From the NCBI RefSeq assembly GCF_000772535.1, contig NZ_JSUM01000013.1:62001-126000 (forward strand): 64,000 nt of DNA, given 5' to 3'. The stretch is from Chelonobacter oris (GTDB lineage Bacteria; Pseudomonadota; Gammaproteobacteria; Enterobacterales; Pasteurellaceae). The translations under genes and the position numbers were made by a program. The notes under the pieces are model-generated. The model saw only the letters and a program-made list of their open reading frames with translations, made no database searches and had not been told where the DNA came from. Below, in pieces: positions 7,356 through 15,806 of this stretch (the first letter of the stretch is position 1; every line of letters starts with the position of its first letter).

Positions 7356-8420
7356 ATGAACAAAGCATTCACCCAAACCGCACTTTTCACCCTCACCGCG
7401 CTGGCCGTCTTCAGTGCGCCGGCGCTGGCCGGCGGTGATGCCGCCAAACTGCCCGCGGCACAGGCGCAAAGCGAAGCCGAGCAGGTGTATTCACGGGCGC
7501 ACCGCCTCTCGTTGGCAGAAAATAGGCAGAAAGTGCATTATTTGAACGGCGACATACGAATGGCGGCGAATGTTTATTACCCTGACCACTTCGACCGCAG
7601 CAAACGCTATCCGGCGGTGATTGTCGGCCATCCGGGCGGCGGCGTGAAAGAGCAGGCCTCGGGGCTGTATGCCAAACTGTTGGCGCAAAAAGGCTATGTG
7701 GCGATTGCGTTTGACGCCTCGCACCAAGGCGAAAGCGGCGGTCTGCCGCGCCATCTGAACGACCCGTATAAACGGGTGGGCGATTTCAGCGCCACGCTGG
7801 ATTATCTGGCCACGCTGCCGTTTGTCGATGACGAGCGTATCGGCGTATTGGGCATTTGCGCCAGCGGCGGTTTTTCGGCCAATGCGGCGATTAACGATAA
7901 ACGCATCAAAGCCTTAGGCACGGTCAGCGCCTTTGTGCGCTACAACACCGCTTGGGACGGCACGCCGATGAGCGCCGCCGCACAAGCCGAGTTGTTAAGT
8001 GCGGTGGCGGTGCAGCGCAATCTGGAAGCGCAAGGGGCGGCGGTGAAAACCATTCCGTATCTGGAGCCGGTCAACGCCGACACGCCGCCGGATTTGGTGG
8101 CGGCGTATGAATATTATCTGACCCCGCGCGGCCGATATCCGACCGCACAAAACCAGATGACGATGAGCAGCTTGGGCAATCTGATCACCTTTGATGCGCT
8201 CAATTCGGCAGACCAACTGCTCACTCAGCCGCTGCTGGTGATTTCGGGCGACCAATCCGGCTCCCTGTGGCAGAGCCGCCAAGTGTTCGAGCAGGCGGGT
8301 TCGACTGAAAAAGAGCTGTTTTTGATTAAAGGGGCGAACCATATGTCGATGTACGACAACTTAGATTACGTCAATCAGGCGGTGGACAAACTGACGGTGT
8401 TTTTCGGGGAGAATTTGTGA
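7356..8420 (+). CDS. Exported alpha/beta hydrolase with a cysteine nucleophile
   Basis: A 354-residue protein with a signal peptide (cleavage near ALAGG, residue 26) and an alpha/beta-hydrolase domain. The oxyanion-side motif is GHPGGGVKEQ (about 91-100). The nucleophile elbow GICASGG places Cys168 where serine normally sits, as in dienelactone hydrolases. A C-terminal GANHMSMYD likely supplies the catalytic His. The substrate is unknown: an ester or lactone is likely. It resembles the exported hydrolase at 29401-30492 (GICGWGG). The stop overlaps the nitroreductase start as TGATG, so the two are probably translationally coupled. It is divergent from LysR. Confidence 0.8.
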   Translation: MNKAFTQTALFTLTALAVFSAPALAGGDAAKLPAAQAQSEAEQVYSRAHRLSLAENRQKVHYLNGDIRMAANVYYPDHFDRSKRYPAVIVGHPGGGVKEQASGLYAKLLAQKGYVAIAFDASHQGESGGLPRHLNDPYKRVGDFSATLDYLATLPFVDDERIGVLGICASGGFSANAAINDKRIKALGTVSAFVRYNTAWDGTPMSAAAQAELLSAVAVQRNLEAQGAAVKTIPYLEPVNADTPPDLVAAYEYYLTPRGRYPTAQNQMTMSSLGNLITFDALNSADQLLTQPLLVISGDQSGSLWQSRQVFEQAGSTEKELFLIKGANHMSMYDNLDYVNQAVDKLTVFFGENL

Positions 8421-9097
8421 TGCAGCAGCAACAAAATCAAATGGCAACCCGTTTGCTTGATGTGATTCAGGCACGCCATTCGGTGAAAGGCTTTGACCCC
8501 GATGTGAAAATCCCCCGTGCCGACATGGAGGAGATGTTGCGGCTGGCGATGCTTGCGCCTTCCAGCATCAACCTGCAACCGTGGCGTTTTGTGGTGGTGG
8601 AAAGCGAAGCCGCCAAAGCTAAATTAAACGGGCTGCTGATGTTCAACCAACACCAGCTCGACACCGCCTCGGCGATGATCTTGGCGCTCAGCGACATGCA
8701 GCATTTTGATTATGGCGAAACCATTCAGCGCCAAAACGTAGCGGCGGGCTATATGCCGGAGGCGGTCAAACAAAACAACCTCGCCTTTATGCAGCGCTGG
8801 CAGCGGCATTTGGGCGAACAAGGTATTCGCGAGCAGGGCATTATGGATGTCAATCTGGCGGTGATGCAGCTGATGCTGGTGGCAAAAGCGTTCGGTTACG
8901 ACAGCAACGCCATCGGCGGATTCGAGCGCCGACAAGTGCTTGACGCGCTCGGCCTCGACCGCAACCGCTATGTGCCGGTGATGTTTCTCGCCATCGGCAA
9001 AGCCGCCAAACCCCCGCGTTTGAGCAGCCGCCTGCCGCTGGCATACACCGTATCGTGGAATGACGGGCAGTCGTTTGCCCATCCGTCTGAAGGGTAA
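8420..9097 (+). CDS. Nitroreductase-family flavoprotein
   Basis: A 225-residue FMN-dependent nitroreductase-family enzyme that reduces nitro compounds or quinones with NAD(P)H. FMN-binding stretches are visible at RHSVKGFDP (about 19-27), APSSINLQPW (about 49-58) and the C-terminal AIGGFERRQ/FLAIGKAAKPPR segments. The ATG overlaps the hydrolase stop by one base; an upstream in-frame GTG at 8417 is less likely. The gene lies in an operon with the exported hydrolase before it and mdaB six bases after it, so the unit joins two soluble NAD(P)H reductases to one exported hydrolase. Confidence 0.87.
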   Translation: MQQQQNQMATRLLDVIQARHSVKGFDPDVKIPRADMEEMLRLAMLAPSSINLQPWRFVVVESEAAKAKLNGLLMFNQHQLDTASAMILALSDMQHFDYGETIQRQNVAAGYMPEAVKQNNLAFMQRWQRHLGEQGIREQGIMDVNLAVMQLMLVAKAFGYDSNAIGGFERRQVLDALGLDRNRYVPVMFLAIGKAAKPPRLSSRLPLAYTVSWNDGQSFAHPSEG

Positions 9098-9103
9098 CAA
9101 AAG

Positions 9104-9685
9104 ATGAAAAAAATATTGATAATCAACGGCCATCAGCCTTATTCGTTTTCCCCGGGGCGGCTGACACAATCGCTGATTGAAACCGCCGCCGCCACCTTGC
9201 AGGCTAAAGGTTATGAAGTGCGGTATGCCAAGGTATCCGATTACGATGTTGAAGCGGAAGTGGCCAAACACCAATGGGCAGACGCCGTGTTGCTGCAATT
9301 TCCTTCCAATTGGATGATGGTGCCGTGGTCGTGCAAAAAATACATCGACGAGGTGTATACCGCCGGCATGGCGGGTGTGTTTTGCGACACCGACGGCCGC
9401 TCCGCCGCCGCACCGAAGCAAAACTACGGCACCGGCGGGCTGATGCACGACAAACATTATATGCTCTGCGCCACCTTCAACGCCCCTGCCGAAGCATTCG
9501 GCAACCCTGCGGAATACCTGTTTCAAGGCAAAAGCCTCGACGATTTACTGTTCCCCGTGCACTGCGTATACCGCTTCTTCGCCATGCACGCCCTGCCGAG
9601 CTTCGCCTGCTACGACGTGGTGAAAAACCCGACCATCAAACAGGATTTGGCGGATTTTGCCAAACATATCGACAAGCATTTTTAA
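9104..9685 (+). CDS. mdaB: MdaB-type NAD(P)H:quinone oxidoreductase
   Basis: A 193-residue flavodoxin-fold FAD enzyme matching MdaB, which reduces quinones by two electrons and protects against redox cycling. Recognisable blocks: INGHQPYSFSPGRLT at the start, LLQFPSNWMMVPWSCKKYIDEVY (residues 65-87), and the YGTGGLMHDKHYMLCATFNAP region that contacts flavin. The length agrees with E. coli MdaB (193). It is the third gene of the hydrolase-nitroreductase-mdaB operon, ended by the composite hairpin at 9705-9745. Regulation is probably by the divergent LysR at 6347-7237. Confidence 0.9.
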   Translation: MKKILIINGHQPYSFSPGRLTQSLIETAAATLQAKGYEVRYAKVSDYDVEAEVAKHQWADAVLLQFPSNWMMVPWSCKKYIDEVYTAGMAGVFCDTDGRSAAAPKQNYGTGGLMHDKHYMLCATFNAPAEAFGNPAEYLFQGKSLDDLLFPVHCVYRFFAMHALPSFACYDVVKNPTIKQDLADFAKHIDKHF

Positions 9686-9704
9686 CGTGTCGGCGCAATC
9701 AAAC

Positions 9705-9745
9705 AGGCCGTCTGAAACCGCACTTTGATGGGTTTCAGACGGCCT
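9705..9745. terminator. Composite uptake hairpin A (Neisseria and Haemophilus signals abutting)
   Basis: A 15-base perfect stem (9705-9719 with 9731-9745). AGGCCGTCTGAA (9705-9716) is directly followed by ACCGCACTT (9717-9725), the complement of the Haemophilus signal. About 50 bases around it, including the T-rich tail, are identical to hairpin B at 11937-11977. Confidence 0.9.
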
Positions 9746-9759
9746 TTTATCAAGCGGAG

Positions 9760-10677
9760 TTAGCGCACTTGATGCGGTTCGGCGCAATAGATTTGCTGCA
9801 AAATATCGCTTAATGCCTCGAATACGGTCAGCACGGCGGGGCTGGTGATGACTTGGTAGGGGCGGTAAAGATAGAGCTGCCAGGCTTGATAATCAAGTTG
9901 CGGGAACAGCTCGATCAGACGGCCTTGTTGCAGGTGGGGACGGCACAGCAGCTCGCTGATTTGGCCGAACGCCTGCCCCGATAGGGTCATGCCCAGTTCG
10001 AGATAAGGGTCGTTGGTGGTGAGCTTGATGTGCCGCGGCATGAAGCTGAGCCGCTCGTTAACGGTCAGCGGCCAGCATTTGCCGGTGGCGGGGTTCACCA
10101 GCCCGACAAAAGGGTAGTGGTTTTGCAAATCGCCGACCGCCTGCGGCCTGCCGTAGCGGCGGATAAATTCAGGCGATGCCACGATCAGCGGGCGCTCGTC
10201 GATGATTTTGCGCACGATGAAATTCGGCGCGGGGCTGATGCTGCTGCGGATGCCGATGTCGATCCGCTGGCGGATGCTGTCTGATTTGCTGACATCGGTT
10301 TGCCAATCAATCTGAATATTGGGGTAATCCGCCAGCTTGTCTAACAGCGTGGTGAGAATGTACGCTTTTTCCGGCAAATCCAGCGCCGTGATGCGCACCA
10401 CGCCTGAAATTGACTGCTGCTGTTTTTTGCGCTTGAACAGCTTTTCGCTGTCGGCCAGCAGTTGTTGCGCCTGCGGCAGCAGCTGTTCGCCGAAAGGGGT
10501 GAGCGTGACCTTGCGCGAATTGCGTTTAAACAGCGTTTCGCCCAATTCTTCTTCCAATTCGGCAATCACCCGACTGACCACCGGCGGGGAAATGGCGAAA
10601 TGAACCGCCGTTTCACGGAAATTCAAGGTGTCGGCCAAGCGGCAGAAATAGCGCAGTGCGTCGAATTTGTTCAGCAT
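9760..10677 (-). CDS. LysR-family regulator
   Basis: A 305-residue LysR regulator. The helix-turn-helix is at residues 1-60 (NFRETAVHFAISPPVVSRVI), followed by the linker helix and an effector domain. The start at 10677 was chosen because it opens the DNA-binding domain and follows AAGGAAAA; the longer frame adds 57 residues without features. It is divergent from the exported cupin and SDR genes, which are its likely targets. With them it forms a cassette bounded by identical composite hairpins A and B. Confidence 0.87.
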   Translation of the reverse strand: MLNKFDALRYFCRLADTLNFRETAVHFAISPPVVSRVIAELEEELGETLFKRNSRKVTLTPFGEQLLPQAQQLLADSEKLFKRKKQQQSISGVVRITALDLPEKAYILTTLLDKLADYPNIQIDWQTDVSKSDSIRQRIDIGIRSSISPAPNFIVRKIIDERPLIVASPEFIRRYGRPQAVGDLQNHYPFVGLVNPATGKCWPLTVNERLSFMPRHIKLTTNDPYLELGMTLSGQAFGQISELLCRPHLQQGRLIELFPQLDYQAWQLYLYRPYQVITSPAVLTVFEALSDILQQIYCAEPHQVR

Positions 10678-10798
10678 CGTTCTGATTTTCCTTATGCTGG
10701 TTTTCATTATTGTTAATTTTATCGGAACCTTACAGGGCATACAATAAGCGACAGCACGTGCACGATAAAGCAAAATCCAATCAATAAAGGAGCAAAAC

Positions 10799-11194
10799 AT
10801 GAAAAAGTGGTTAATGGCCTCGGCCTTGATGCTGGGCACCGGCGGCATGGCGCTCGGCAGCGGCCTTGCCGGCAGTGAAATCCGCGGCGAGGGGAAAATT
10901 GTCGACGAGCCGAATGTGGTGATTTATCAAAATACGCTGGCGAAAAACGCCCGCATCGAGCGGCACAATTATCCCGATTCGCAGGCGCTGCTGTTTTTCA
11001 CGGTCACGAAAGGCAAAGTCAGCGTGTTATTGAACGACAGTGAACGGCACGAAATCGAAACCGGCACCCTGTTGCGCTATCGGGGCAGCGATTTTGTGCA
11101 ATCGACCGCACAGGAAGATTCTGTGATTCTGGTCACCATCATTCCGTCTCAAGCAGGCGCAAAAGGAGCAAAACATGGCAAAACTAACCGATAA
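10799..11194 (+). CDS. Exported cupin-like protein
   Basis: A 131-residue protein with a signal peptide (residues 1-24, MALGSGLAGS) and a small beta-rich domain containing FFTVTKGKVSVLLND and EIETGTLLRYRG, the pattern of a cupin barrel without a clear metal-binding His set. The function is unknown. The ribosome site and start (AAAGGAGCAAAACATG) are identical to those of the following SDR gene, which overlaps this one by 20 bases in another frame, so the two are co-translated. It is divergent from the LysR gene. Confidence 0.72.
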   Translation: MKKWLMASALMLGTGGMALGSGLAGSEIRGEGKIVDEPNVVIYQNTLAKNARIERHNYPDSQALLFFTVTKGKVSVLLNDSERHEIETGTLLRYRGSDFVQSTAQEDSVILVTIIPSQAGAKGAKHGKTNR

Positions 11195-11924
11195 AATCGC
11201 ATTAATCACCGGCGGCGGCTCGGGCATCGGGCGTGAAACCGCCAAACGGCTGGCCGACGACGGCGCACAAGTCATCATCATCGGGCGGGGCGAAGCGGCG
11301 CTGCAAGAGGTGGCGGCATACCATACGCAGATTGATTATTTAACGGCCGATGTGGCCAGCTCCGATGACATTGCCAAGGTAATGGCCGAGATTAAGCGGC
11401 GTTTCGGCCGATTGGATATTTTGGTCAACAATGCCGGCATTGCGCCGAATACGCCGTTTGAATCGTTGCAGATGGCGCAGTATGACCGGATTTTCAACGT
11501 CAATGTGCGCGGGTTGATCGACGTCACCCGCCAAGCGCTGCCGCTGCTGCAAAAAGCCGGCGGCACGGTGATCAATATTTCGTCCGGCGCGGCACACCGC
11601 CCGCAGCCCGGCCTTGCGCTGTATTCCGCCAGCAAAGCGGCGGTTTCGGCGCTCACCAAAGCATTGGCAAAAGAGCTGGCTGCGCTCGGCGTGCGGGTGA
11701 ACGCCCTCAGCGCCGGCGCAACCGATACGCCGTTGTATGATAAAACCGGGCTGGCGACGGCAGCCGACAAACAAGCCTATATGGATAGGGTCAAACAAGG
11801 CATTCCGCTCGGCCGGTTTGCGCAAGCCGAAGAAATTGCCGCCGCTGTGGCGTTTTTGGCTTCCGACGATGCCGCTTATGCCTTGGGCGCAGATATCGTT
11901 ATCGACGGCGGCTTTTCCGCTTGA
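11175..11924 (+). CDS. Short-chain dehydrogenase/reductase
   Basis: A 249-residue classical SDR: TGGGSGIG cofactor motif (about 11-18), NNAG (about 83-86), the catalytic Ser in NISSGAA, YSASK (about 149-153), and C-terminal GADIVIDGGFSA. An arginine after the second beta strand (IGRGE) suggests NADP preference. It overlaps the exported cupin gene and follows it in one transcript opposite a LysR regulator. Composite hairpin B lies immediately downstream as its terminator. The substrate is unknown. Confidence 0.87.
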   Translation: MAKLTDKIALITGGGSGIGRETAKRLADDGAQVIIIGRGEAALQEVAAYHTQIDYLTADVASSDDIAKVMAEIKRRFGRLDILVNNAGIAPNTPFESLQMAQYDRIFNVNVRGLIDVTRQALPLLQKAGGTVINISSGAAHRPQPGLALYSASKAAVSALTKALAKELAALGVRVNALSAGATDTPLYDKTGLATAADKQAYMDRVKQGIPLGRFAQAEEIAAAVAFLASDDAAYALGADIVIDGGFSA

Positions 11925-11936
11925 CGGTTTGACAAC

Positions 11937-11977
11937 AGGCCGTCTGAAACCGCACTTTGATGGGTTTCAGACGGCCT
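11937..11977. terminator. Composite uptake hairpin B
   Basis: Identical in stem, loop and tail to hairpin A: AGGCCGTCTGAA (11937-11948) abuts ACCGCACTT (11949-11957), and the right arm is at 11963-11977. It ends the SDR transcript. Confidence 0.9.
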
Positions 11978-12003
11978 TTTATCACGGTAGCCGACGGCAG
12001 CGC

Positions 12004-13167
12004 TTATTCCGCCAATTCGCGCATGACTTTGATCAAATCGGCTTTGCCTTCAAAACCGATGCCCGGCAGCTCCGGCATCACGATGTGGCCGTCTTCCACT
12101 TGCACGCTGTCGGGGAAGCCGCCGTAGGGTTGGAACAGGTCGGGGTAGCTTTCGTTGCCGCCCAAGCCCAGTCCGGCGGCGAGGTTGAGCGACATTTGGT
12201 GGCCGCCGTGCGGAATGCAGCGTGAGGGCGACCAGCCGGCTTGTTTGACCACTTCGAGCGTGCGCAGGTATTCGACCAAGCCGTAGGAGAGGGCGCAGTC
12301 GAATTGCAGGTAGTCCCGATCGGGGCGCATGCCGCCGTAGCGCAGCAGGTTGCGGGCTTCGTGGTGCGAAAACAGGTTTTCGCCGGTGGCCATGGTGCCG
12401 GGATAGAATTCCGCCAGCGTGGCCTGAAGCGCGTAATCGAGCGGGTCGCCGGCTTCTTCATACCAAAACAGCGGGTATTCGCGCAGCAGTTTGGCGTAGG
12501 CAATGGCGGTTTCCAAATCAAAGCGGCCGTTGGCGTCGACTGCCAAACGGGCTTCGCTGCCGATTTCCTGCAACACCGCTTCGATGCGGCGCCGGTCTTC
12601 TTCTAATGAGGCGCCGCCGATTTTCATTTTGACCACGTTGTAGCCGCGGTTGAGGTAGCCGCGCATCTCTTGCTGCAAGGCTTTCAAGTCTTTGCCGGGG
12701 TAGTAATAGCCGCCGGCGGCATACACAAACACGCGCGGGTTGGCTTGAATGCCTTCACGCTCCGCCAGCAGGTGAAAGAGCGGTTTTTGTGCGATTTTCG
12801 CCACGGCGTCCCACACCGCCATATCGAGCGTGCCGACCGCCACTGAGCGCTCGCCGTGGCCGCCCGGTTTTTCATTGGTCATCATTGCCGCCCAAATGCG
12901 GTGCGGATCGAGGTTGTCGCCCTGATCGTTCAGCAGGCTGTCGGGGTCGGCCTGCAAAATGCGGTTGCGGAAACGGTCGCGGATCAGCCCGCCTTGGCCG
13001 TAGCGGCCGTTGGAGTTGAAACCGTAGCCGACCACACGGCGCCCGTCGATCACCACATCGGTCACCACGGCCACCAGGCTGCTGGTCATTTGGGAAAAAT
13101 CAATATAAGCATTCCGAATCGGGGATGCGATCGGTTTGGTGATTTCGAGAATGTCGACAATACGCAT
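12004..13167 (-). CDS. tarD: D(-)-tartrate dehydratase (enolase superfamily)
   Basis: A 387-residue enolase-superfamily enzyme. It closely resembles the Bradyrhizobium D-tartrate dehydratase TarD along its whole length (for example IRNAYIDFSQMT, GYGFNSNGRYGQGG, VFVYAAGGYYYPGK), as recalled. TarD converts D-tartrate to oxaloacetate. Expected catalytic residues are present: Lys100, Lys182 in KMK and His320 in IPHGGHQ. Magnesium ligands are Asp211 in VDANGRFD, Glu237 or Glu238 in WYEE, and Glu263 in TGEN. The start at 13167 follows GGAGG; the longer frame adds 32 residues before the conserved N-terminus. It is divergent from a LysR regulator across a dyad. Other acid-sugar dehydratases are the main alternative. 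Confidence 0.85.
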   Translation of the reverse strand: MRIVDILEITKPIASPIRNAYIDFSQMTSSLVAVVTDVVIDGRRVVGYGFNSNGRYGQGGLIRDRFRNRILQADPDSLLNDQGDNLDPHRIWAAMMTNEKPGGHGERSVAVGTLDMAVWDAVAKIAQKPLFHLLAEREGIQANPRVFVYAAGGYYYPGKDLKALQQEMRGYLNRGYNVVKMKIGGASLEEDRRRIEAVLQEIGSEARLAVDANGRFDLETAIAYAKLLREYPLFWYEEAGDPLDYALQATLAEFYPGTMATGENLFSHHEARNLLRYGGMRPDRDYLQFDCALSYGLVEYLRTLEVVKQAGWSPSRCIPHGGHQMSLNLAAGLGLGGNESYPDLFQPYGGFPDSVQVEDGHIVMPELPGIGFEGKADLIKVMRELAE

Positions 13168-13192
13168 AGCGGCCTCCATGATGGCGTTGCGT

Positions 13193-13209
13193 GATGCAAG
13201 ATTTGCATC
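13193..13209. promoter_or_regulatory. Candidate operator between tarD and LysR
   Basis: GATGCAA-GAT-TTGCATC is a perfect 7-base dyad 26 bases before the tarD start, in the divergent gap with the LysR gene. A single ATGCCGTCTGAA-type uptake sequence follows at 13234-13245. Confidence 0.45.
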
Positions 13210-13315
13210 GTTATGAGGTTGAATACAGCAAATTTCAGACGGCATATTTACTGCGGGTTGCACAAATATTAAGATGGTGCGGCGTATCCGTCCAATGTTG
13301 ATAAGGAATGCTGTG

Positions 13316-14233
13316 ATGCAAAATTCTCATAACCTAGAGCTGGCCTGGCTTCAAGATTGTTTGGCTCTGGCCGAAAAACGCCATTTTTCACAAGCCGCCG
13401 CCGCGCGCTATGTCACCCAATCGGCATTCAGCCGCCGCATTCAGGCGCTGGAAGCGTGGGTGGGCACGCCGCTGTTTGCGCGCAACCGCCGCCATGTGGC
13501 GCTGACCGCCGCCGGCGACTATTTTTGCCGACATGCGCCCGAGGTGATTCAGGCGGTCGGCAAATTGCGTGATGAAGCGCTGGCGATTGCCGACAATAAG
13601 CCGCCGCACGTGGTGATTGCCGCCACCCATGCGCTTTCGTTTTCGTTTTTCCCCGAGCTGCTGCGCCGCAACCACCAACTGGCGCAGGCGGGCGCATTCC
13701 GGCTGCTGTCCGACACCTACCACGCCTGCGAACGCAGCCTGCTGCAAGGCGAAGCGCAATTTTTGTTGTGCCATTATCACGCCGGTATGCACAGCCGGTT
13801 GACGGAAAGCCGTTTTGCCCATCTTTGCTTGGGGCGGGAGCGCCTGATTCCCTACAGCAAAACCGCCGCCGGCCGGCCGCAATGGCGTATCGGCGGGGCG
13901 GAAAAAATCCCCTATCTCTCGTTCAGCAACGAATCGGGCATCGGCCGCATCATCGCCGATTCCGCCGCTTTCCGTCGGGTGGAACCGCACTTGGTGCGGG
14001 TGTTTACCGCCGATTTGGCGGCCACCCTGCTGGCGATGGTCAACGGCGGCGAAGGCGTGGCGTGGCTGCCGCAAAGCTTGGCGCAGCAAGATGTGGCAAA
14101 CGGCCGGATCGCCCCCGCCGGCGACGACCCGAGCTTGCGGCTGCCGCTCGACATCCGACTCTACCGCGCCCAAAGCGAATTGCCGGCGGCGGTGGAACAG
14201 TTATGGCAAAGCTTTGCCGCACAGCAGGCGTGA
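13316..14233 (+). CDS. LysR-family regulator, divergent from tartrate dehydratase
   Basis: A 305-residue LysR regulator with helix-turn-helix HFSQAAAARYVTQSAFSRRI in the first 50 residues. The effector domain resembles the HypT/YjiE group (ATHALSFSFFPELL, VAWLPQSLAQQDVANGRI). HypT responds to hypochlorite in E. coli, but the similarity is partial and context points to control of tarD. The start at 13316 has AAGGA eight bases upstream; an earlier in-frame start adds 14 residues. Composite hairpin C lies downstream. Confidence 0.85.
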   Translation: MQNSHNLELAWLQDCLALAEKRHFSQAAAARYVTQSAFSRRIQALEAWVGTPLFARNRRHVALTAAGDYFCRHAPEVIQAVGKLRDEALAIADNKPPHVVIAATHALSFSFFPELLRRNHQLAQAGAFRLLSDTYHACERSLLQGEAQFLLCHYHAGMHSRLTESRFAHLCLGRERLIPYSKTAAGRPQWRIGGAEKIPYLSFSNESGIGRIIADSAAFRRVEPHLVRVFTADLAATLLAMVNGGEGVAWLPQSLAQQDVANGRIAPAGDDPSLRLPLDIRLYRAQSELPAAVEQLWQSFAAQQA

Positions 14234-14264
14234 GTTGGGGTGTCCTGACAAACGGGCAAGATTG

Positions 14265-14314
14265 AGGCCGTCTGAAACCGCACTTTGTGATCAAAGACGG
14301 GTTTCAGACGGCCT
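14265..14314. terminator. Composite uptake hairpin C
   Basis: AGGCCGTCTGAA (14265-14276) abuts ACCGCACTT (14277-14285). The right arm GGTTTCAGACGGCCT is at 14300-14314. The loop contains a further small dyad CTTTG/CAAAG. It lies between the convergent LysR and aldehyde dehydrogenase genes and can serve both. Another AAGTGCGGT lies at 14337-14345. Confidence 0.85.
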
Positions 14315-14351
14315 GTGTGAGCGCACAAGGTTTCACAAGTGCGGTTTTGCC

Positions 14352-15767
14352 TCAGCCGATAATCGCTTTCGGTTCCAGATAGGCGTCAAGGCCATATACG
14401 CCGAATTCACGCCCGTAGCCGGATTGTTTGAAGCCGCCGAACGGGGCGAGCGGGTCGTGGAAAGCGCCGTTGATGCACACCCGGCCGGCATCGATTTGCG
14501 CAGCGAGGCGGTAGGCACGCTGTTTGTCGGCGGCGGTGATGTAGGCAGCCAAGCCGTAGGGGCTGTCGTTGGCAATGGCAACCGCATCGGCTTCGTCCTG
14601 ATAGGGGATAACGCACAACACCGGCCCGAAAATTTCTTCTTGTGCAATGCGCATATCGTTGCGCACATCGGTAAACACGGTGGCTTTGACAAAATTGCCG
14701 TCTTCCAAGCCTTCAGGTTTGCCCAAACCGCCGGCGAGCAGCGTGGCGCCCTCTTCAATACCGAGACGGATATAGTCTTGCACCCGCGCATATTGCGTTT
14801 GGCTCACCATCGGCCCGACGGCGGTGTCGGCTTCGGCGGGGTTGCCGACTTTGATGGCGCCGACGGCTGCGCTGATGAGGCGGTTAACCTCGTCTAAACG
14901 CGATGCCGGCACCAGCAGGCGGGTGGCGGCAATACAGGCTTGACCGCTGTTGATGTAGCAGGCAGACAGGGCTTGCGGAATGGCGGCGGCGAAATCGGCA
15001 TCGTCCAAGATGATGTTGGCTGATTTGCCGCCCAGCTCCAGCGTCACCCGTTTCATGGTTTCCACTGCGCCGGCGGCGATGATTTTGCCGACGGCGGTGG
15101 AGCCGGTGAAGGTGATTTTGGCGATGTCGGGGTTTTCGGTGATTTCTGTGCCGACCAGTGCGCCGGTGCCGTTGAGGATATTCACCACGCCTTTGGGCAG
15201 CCCGGCTTCGTGAAAGCATTCCATCATCAGTGCAGTTTGGCGGGCGCTCAGCTCGCTCGGTTTGACCACGCAGGTGCAGCCGGCGGCGATGGCGGCCGAT
15301 ACTTTGGTGGCGATAAAGCCGTTGCTGGAATTCCACGGCACAATCACGCCGACCACGCCCACCGGCTGCAACCGCACTTGCGAATCGCCCACGCGCGGGG
15401 TGAAATCGTAGTGCTCGAGCAGTTCGGCCATGTTGTTGAAATCATCAATCGCACCGTCGATCAGCAGCGTGGTGAATCGCAGCGGACAGCCGTATTCTTC
15501 GATCATCACGCTGATCAGCTCGTTGCGGCGGCGTTTCAGCACCGCATGCATGCTTTTCAGATGGCCGATACGTGCTTCTTTCGTGGTTTGGGAAAAGGTT
15601 TTCAGGGCGGCTTTGGCGGCGGCAACCGCATTGACGGTGTCAAGCCCGTCGGCCAACCGCACTTGGGTCAGCGGTTCGCCGTTCAGCGGGCTGTTCAGGG
15701 TCAGCGTGTCGGTGCCGTGCGGGGTCACAAATTCGCCGTTGATATAGATTTTGTCGAGTATTTTCAT
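14352..15767 (-). CDS. NAD(P)-dependent aldehyde dehydrogenase
   Basis: A 471-residue aldehyde dehydrogenase that oxidises an aldehyde to its acid. Visible signatures: VPWNSSNG cofactor pocket (about 144-151), FTGSTAVG (about 220-227), general base Glu244 in LELGGKS, nucleophile Cys278 in NSGQACIA, and EEIFGPV near 370. The length is normal. A single uptake sequence (15788-15799) lies upstream, then two SDR genes on the same strand, 39 and 62 bases apart, so a three-gene run SDR-SDR-ALDH is possible. The substrate is not identified; the N-terminus (YINGEFVTPHG) is typical of betaine- or salicylaldehyde-type members. Confidence 0.88.
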   Translation of the reverse strand: MKILDKIYINGEFVTPHGTDTLTLNSPLNGEPLTQVRLADGLDTVNAVAAAKAALKTFSQTTKEARIGHLKSMHAVLKRRRNELISVMIEEYGCPLRFTTLLIDGAIDDFNNMAELLEHYDFTPRVGDSQVRLQPVGVVGVIVPWNSSNGFIATKVSAAIAAGCTCVVKPSELSARQTALMMECFHEAGLPKGVVNILNGTGALVGTEITENPDIAKITFTGSTAVGKIIAAGAVETMKRVTLELGGKSANIILDDADFAAAIPQALSACYINSGQACIAATRLLVPASRLDEVNRLISAAVGAIKVGNPAEADTAVGPMVSQTQYARVQDYIRLGIEEGATLLAGGLGKPEGLEDGNFVKATVFTDVRNDMRIAQEEIFGPVLCVIPYQDEADAVAIANDSPYGLAAYITAADKQRAYRLAAQIDAGRVCINGAFHDPLAPFGGFKQSGYGREFGVYGLDAYLEPKAIIG

Positions 15768-15787
15768 GAGGTTTGTCCTAATATGCG

Positions 15788-15799
15788 TTCAGACGGCAT
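15788..15799 (-). other. Single Neisseria uptake sequence (AT form)
   Basis: TTCAGACGGCAT is the complement of ATGCCGTCTGAA, the 12-base form typical of pathogenic Neisseria. It lies in the 39-base gap between the aldehyde dehydrogenase and SDR genes. Confidence 0.8.
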
Positions 15800-15806
15800 C
15801 GAATCA

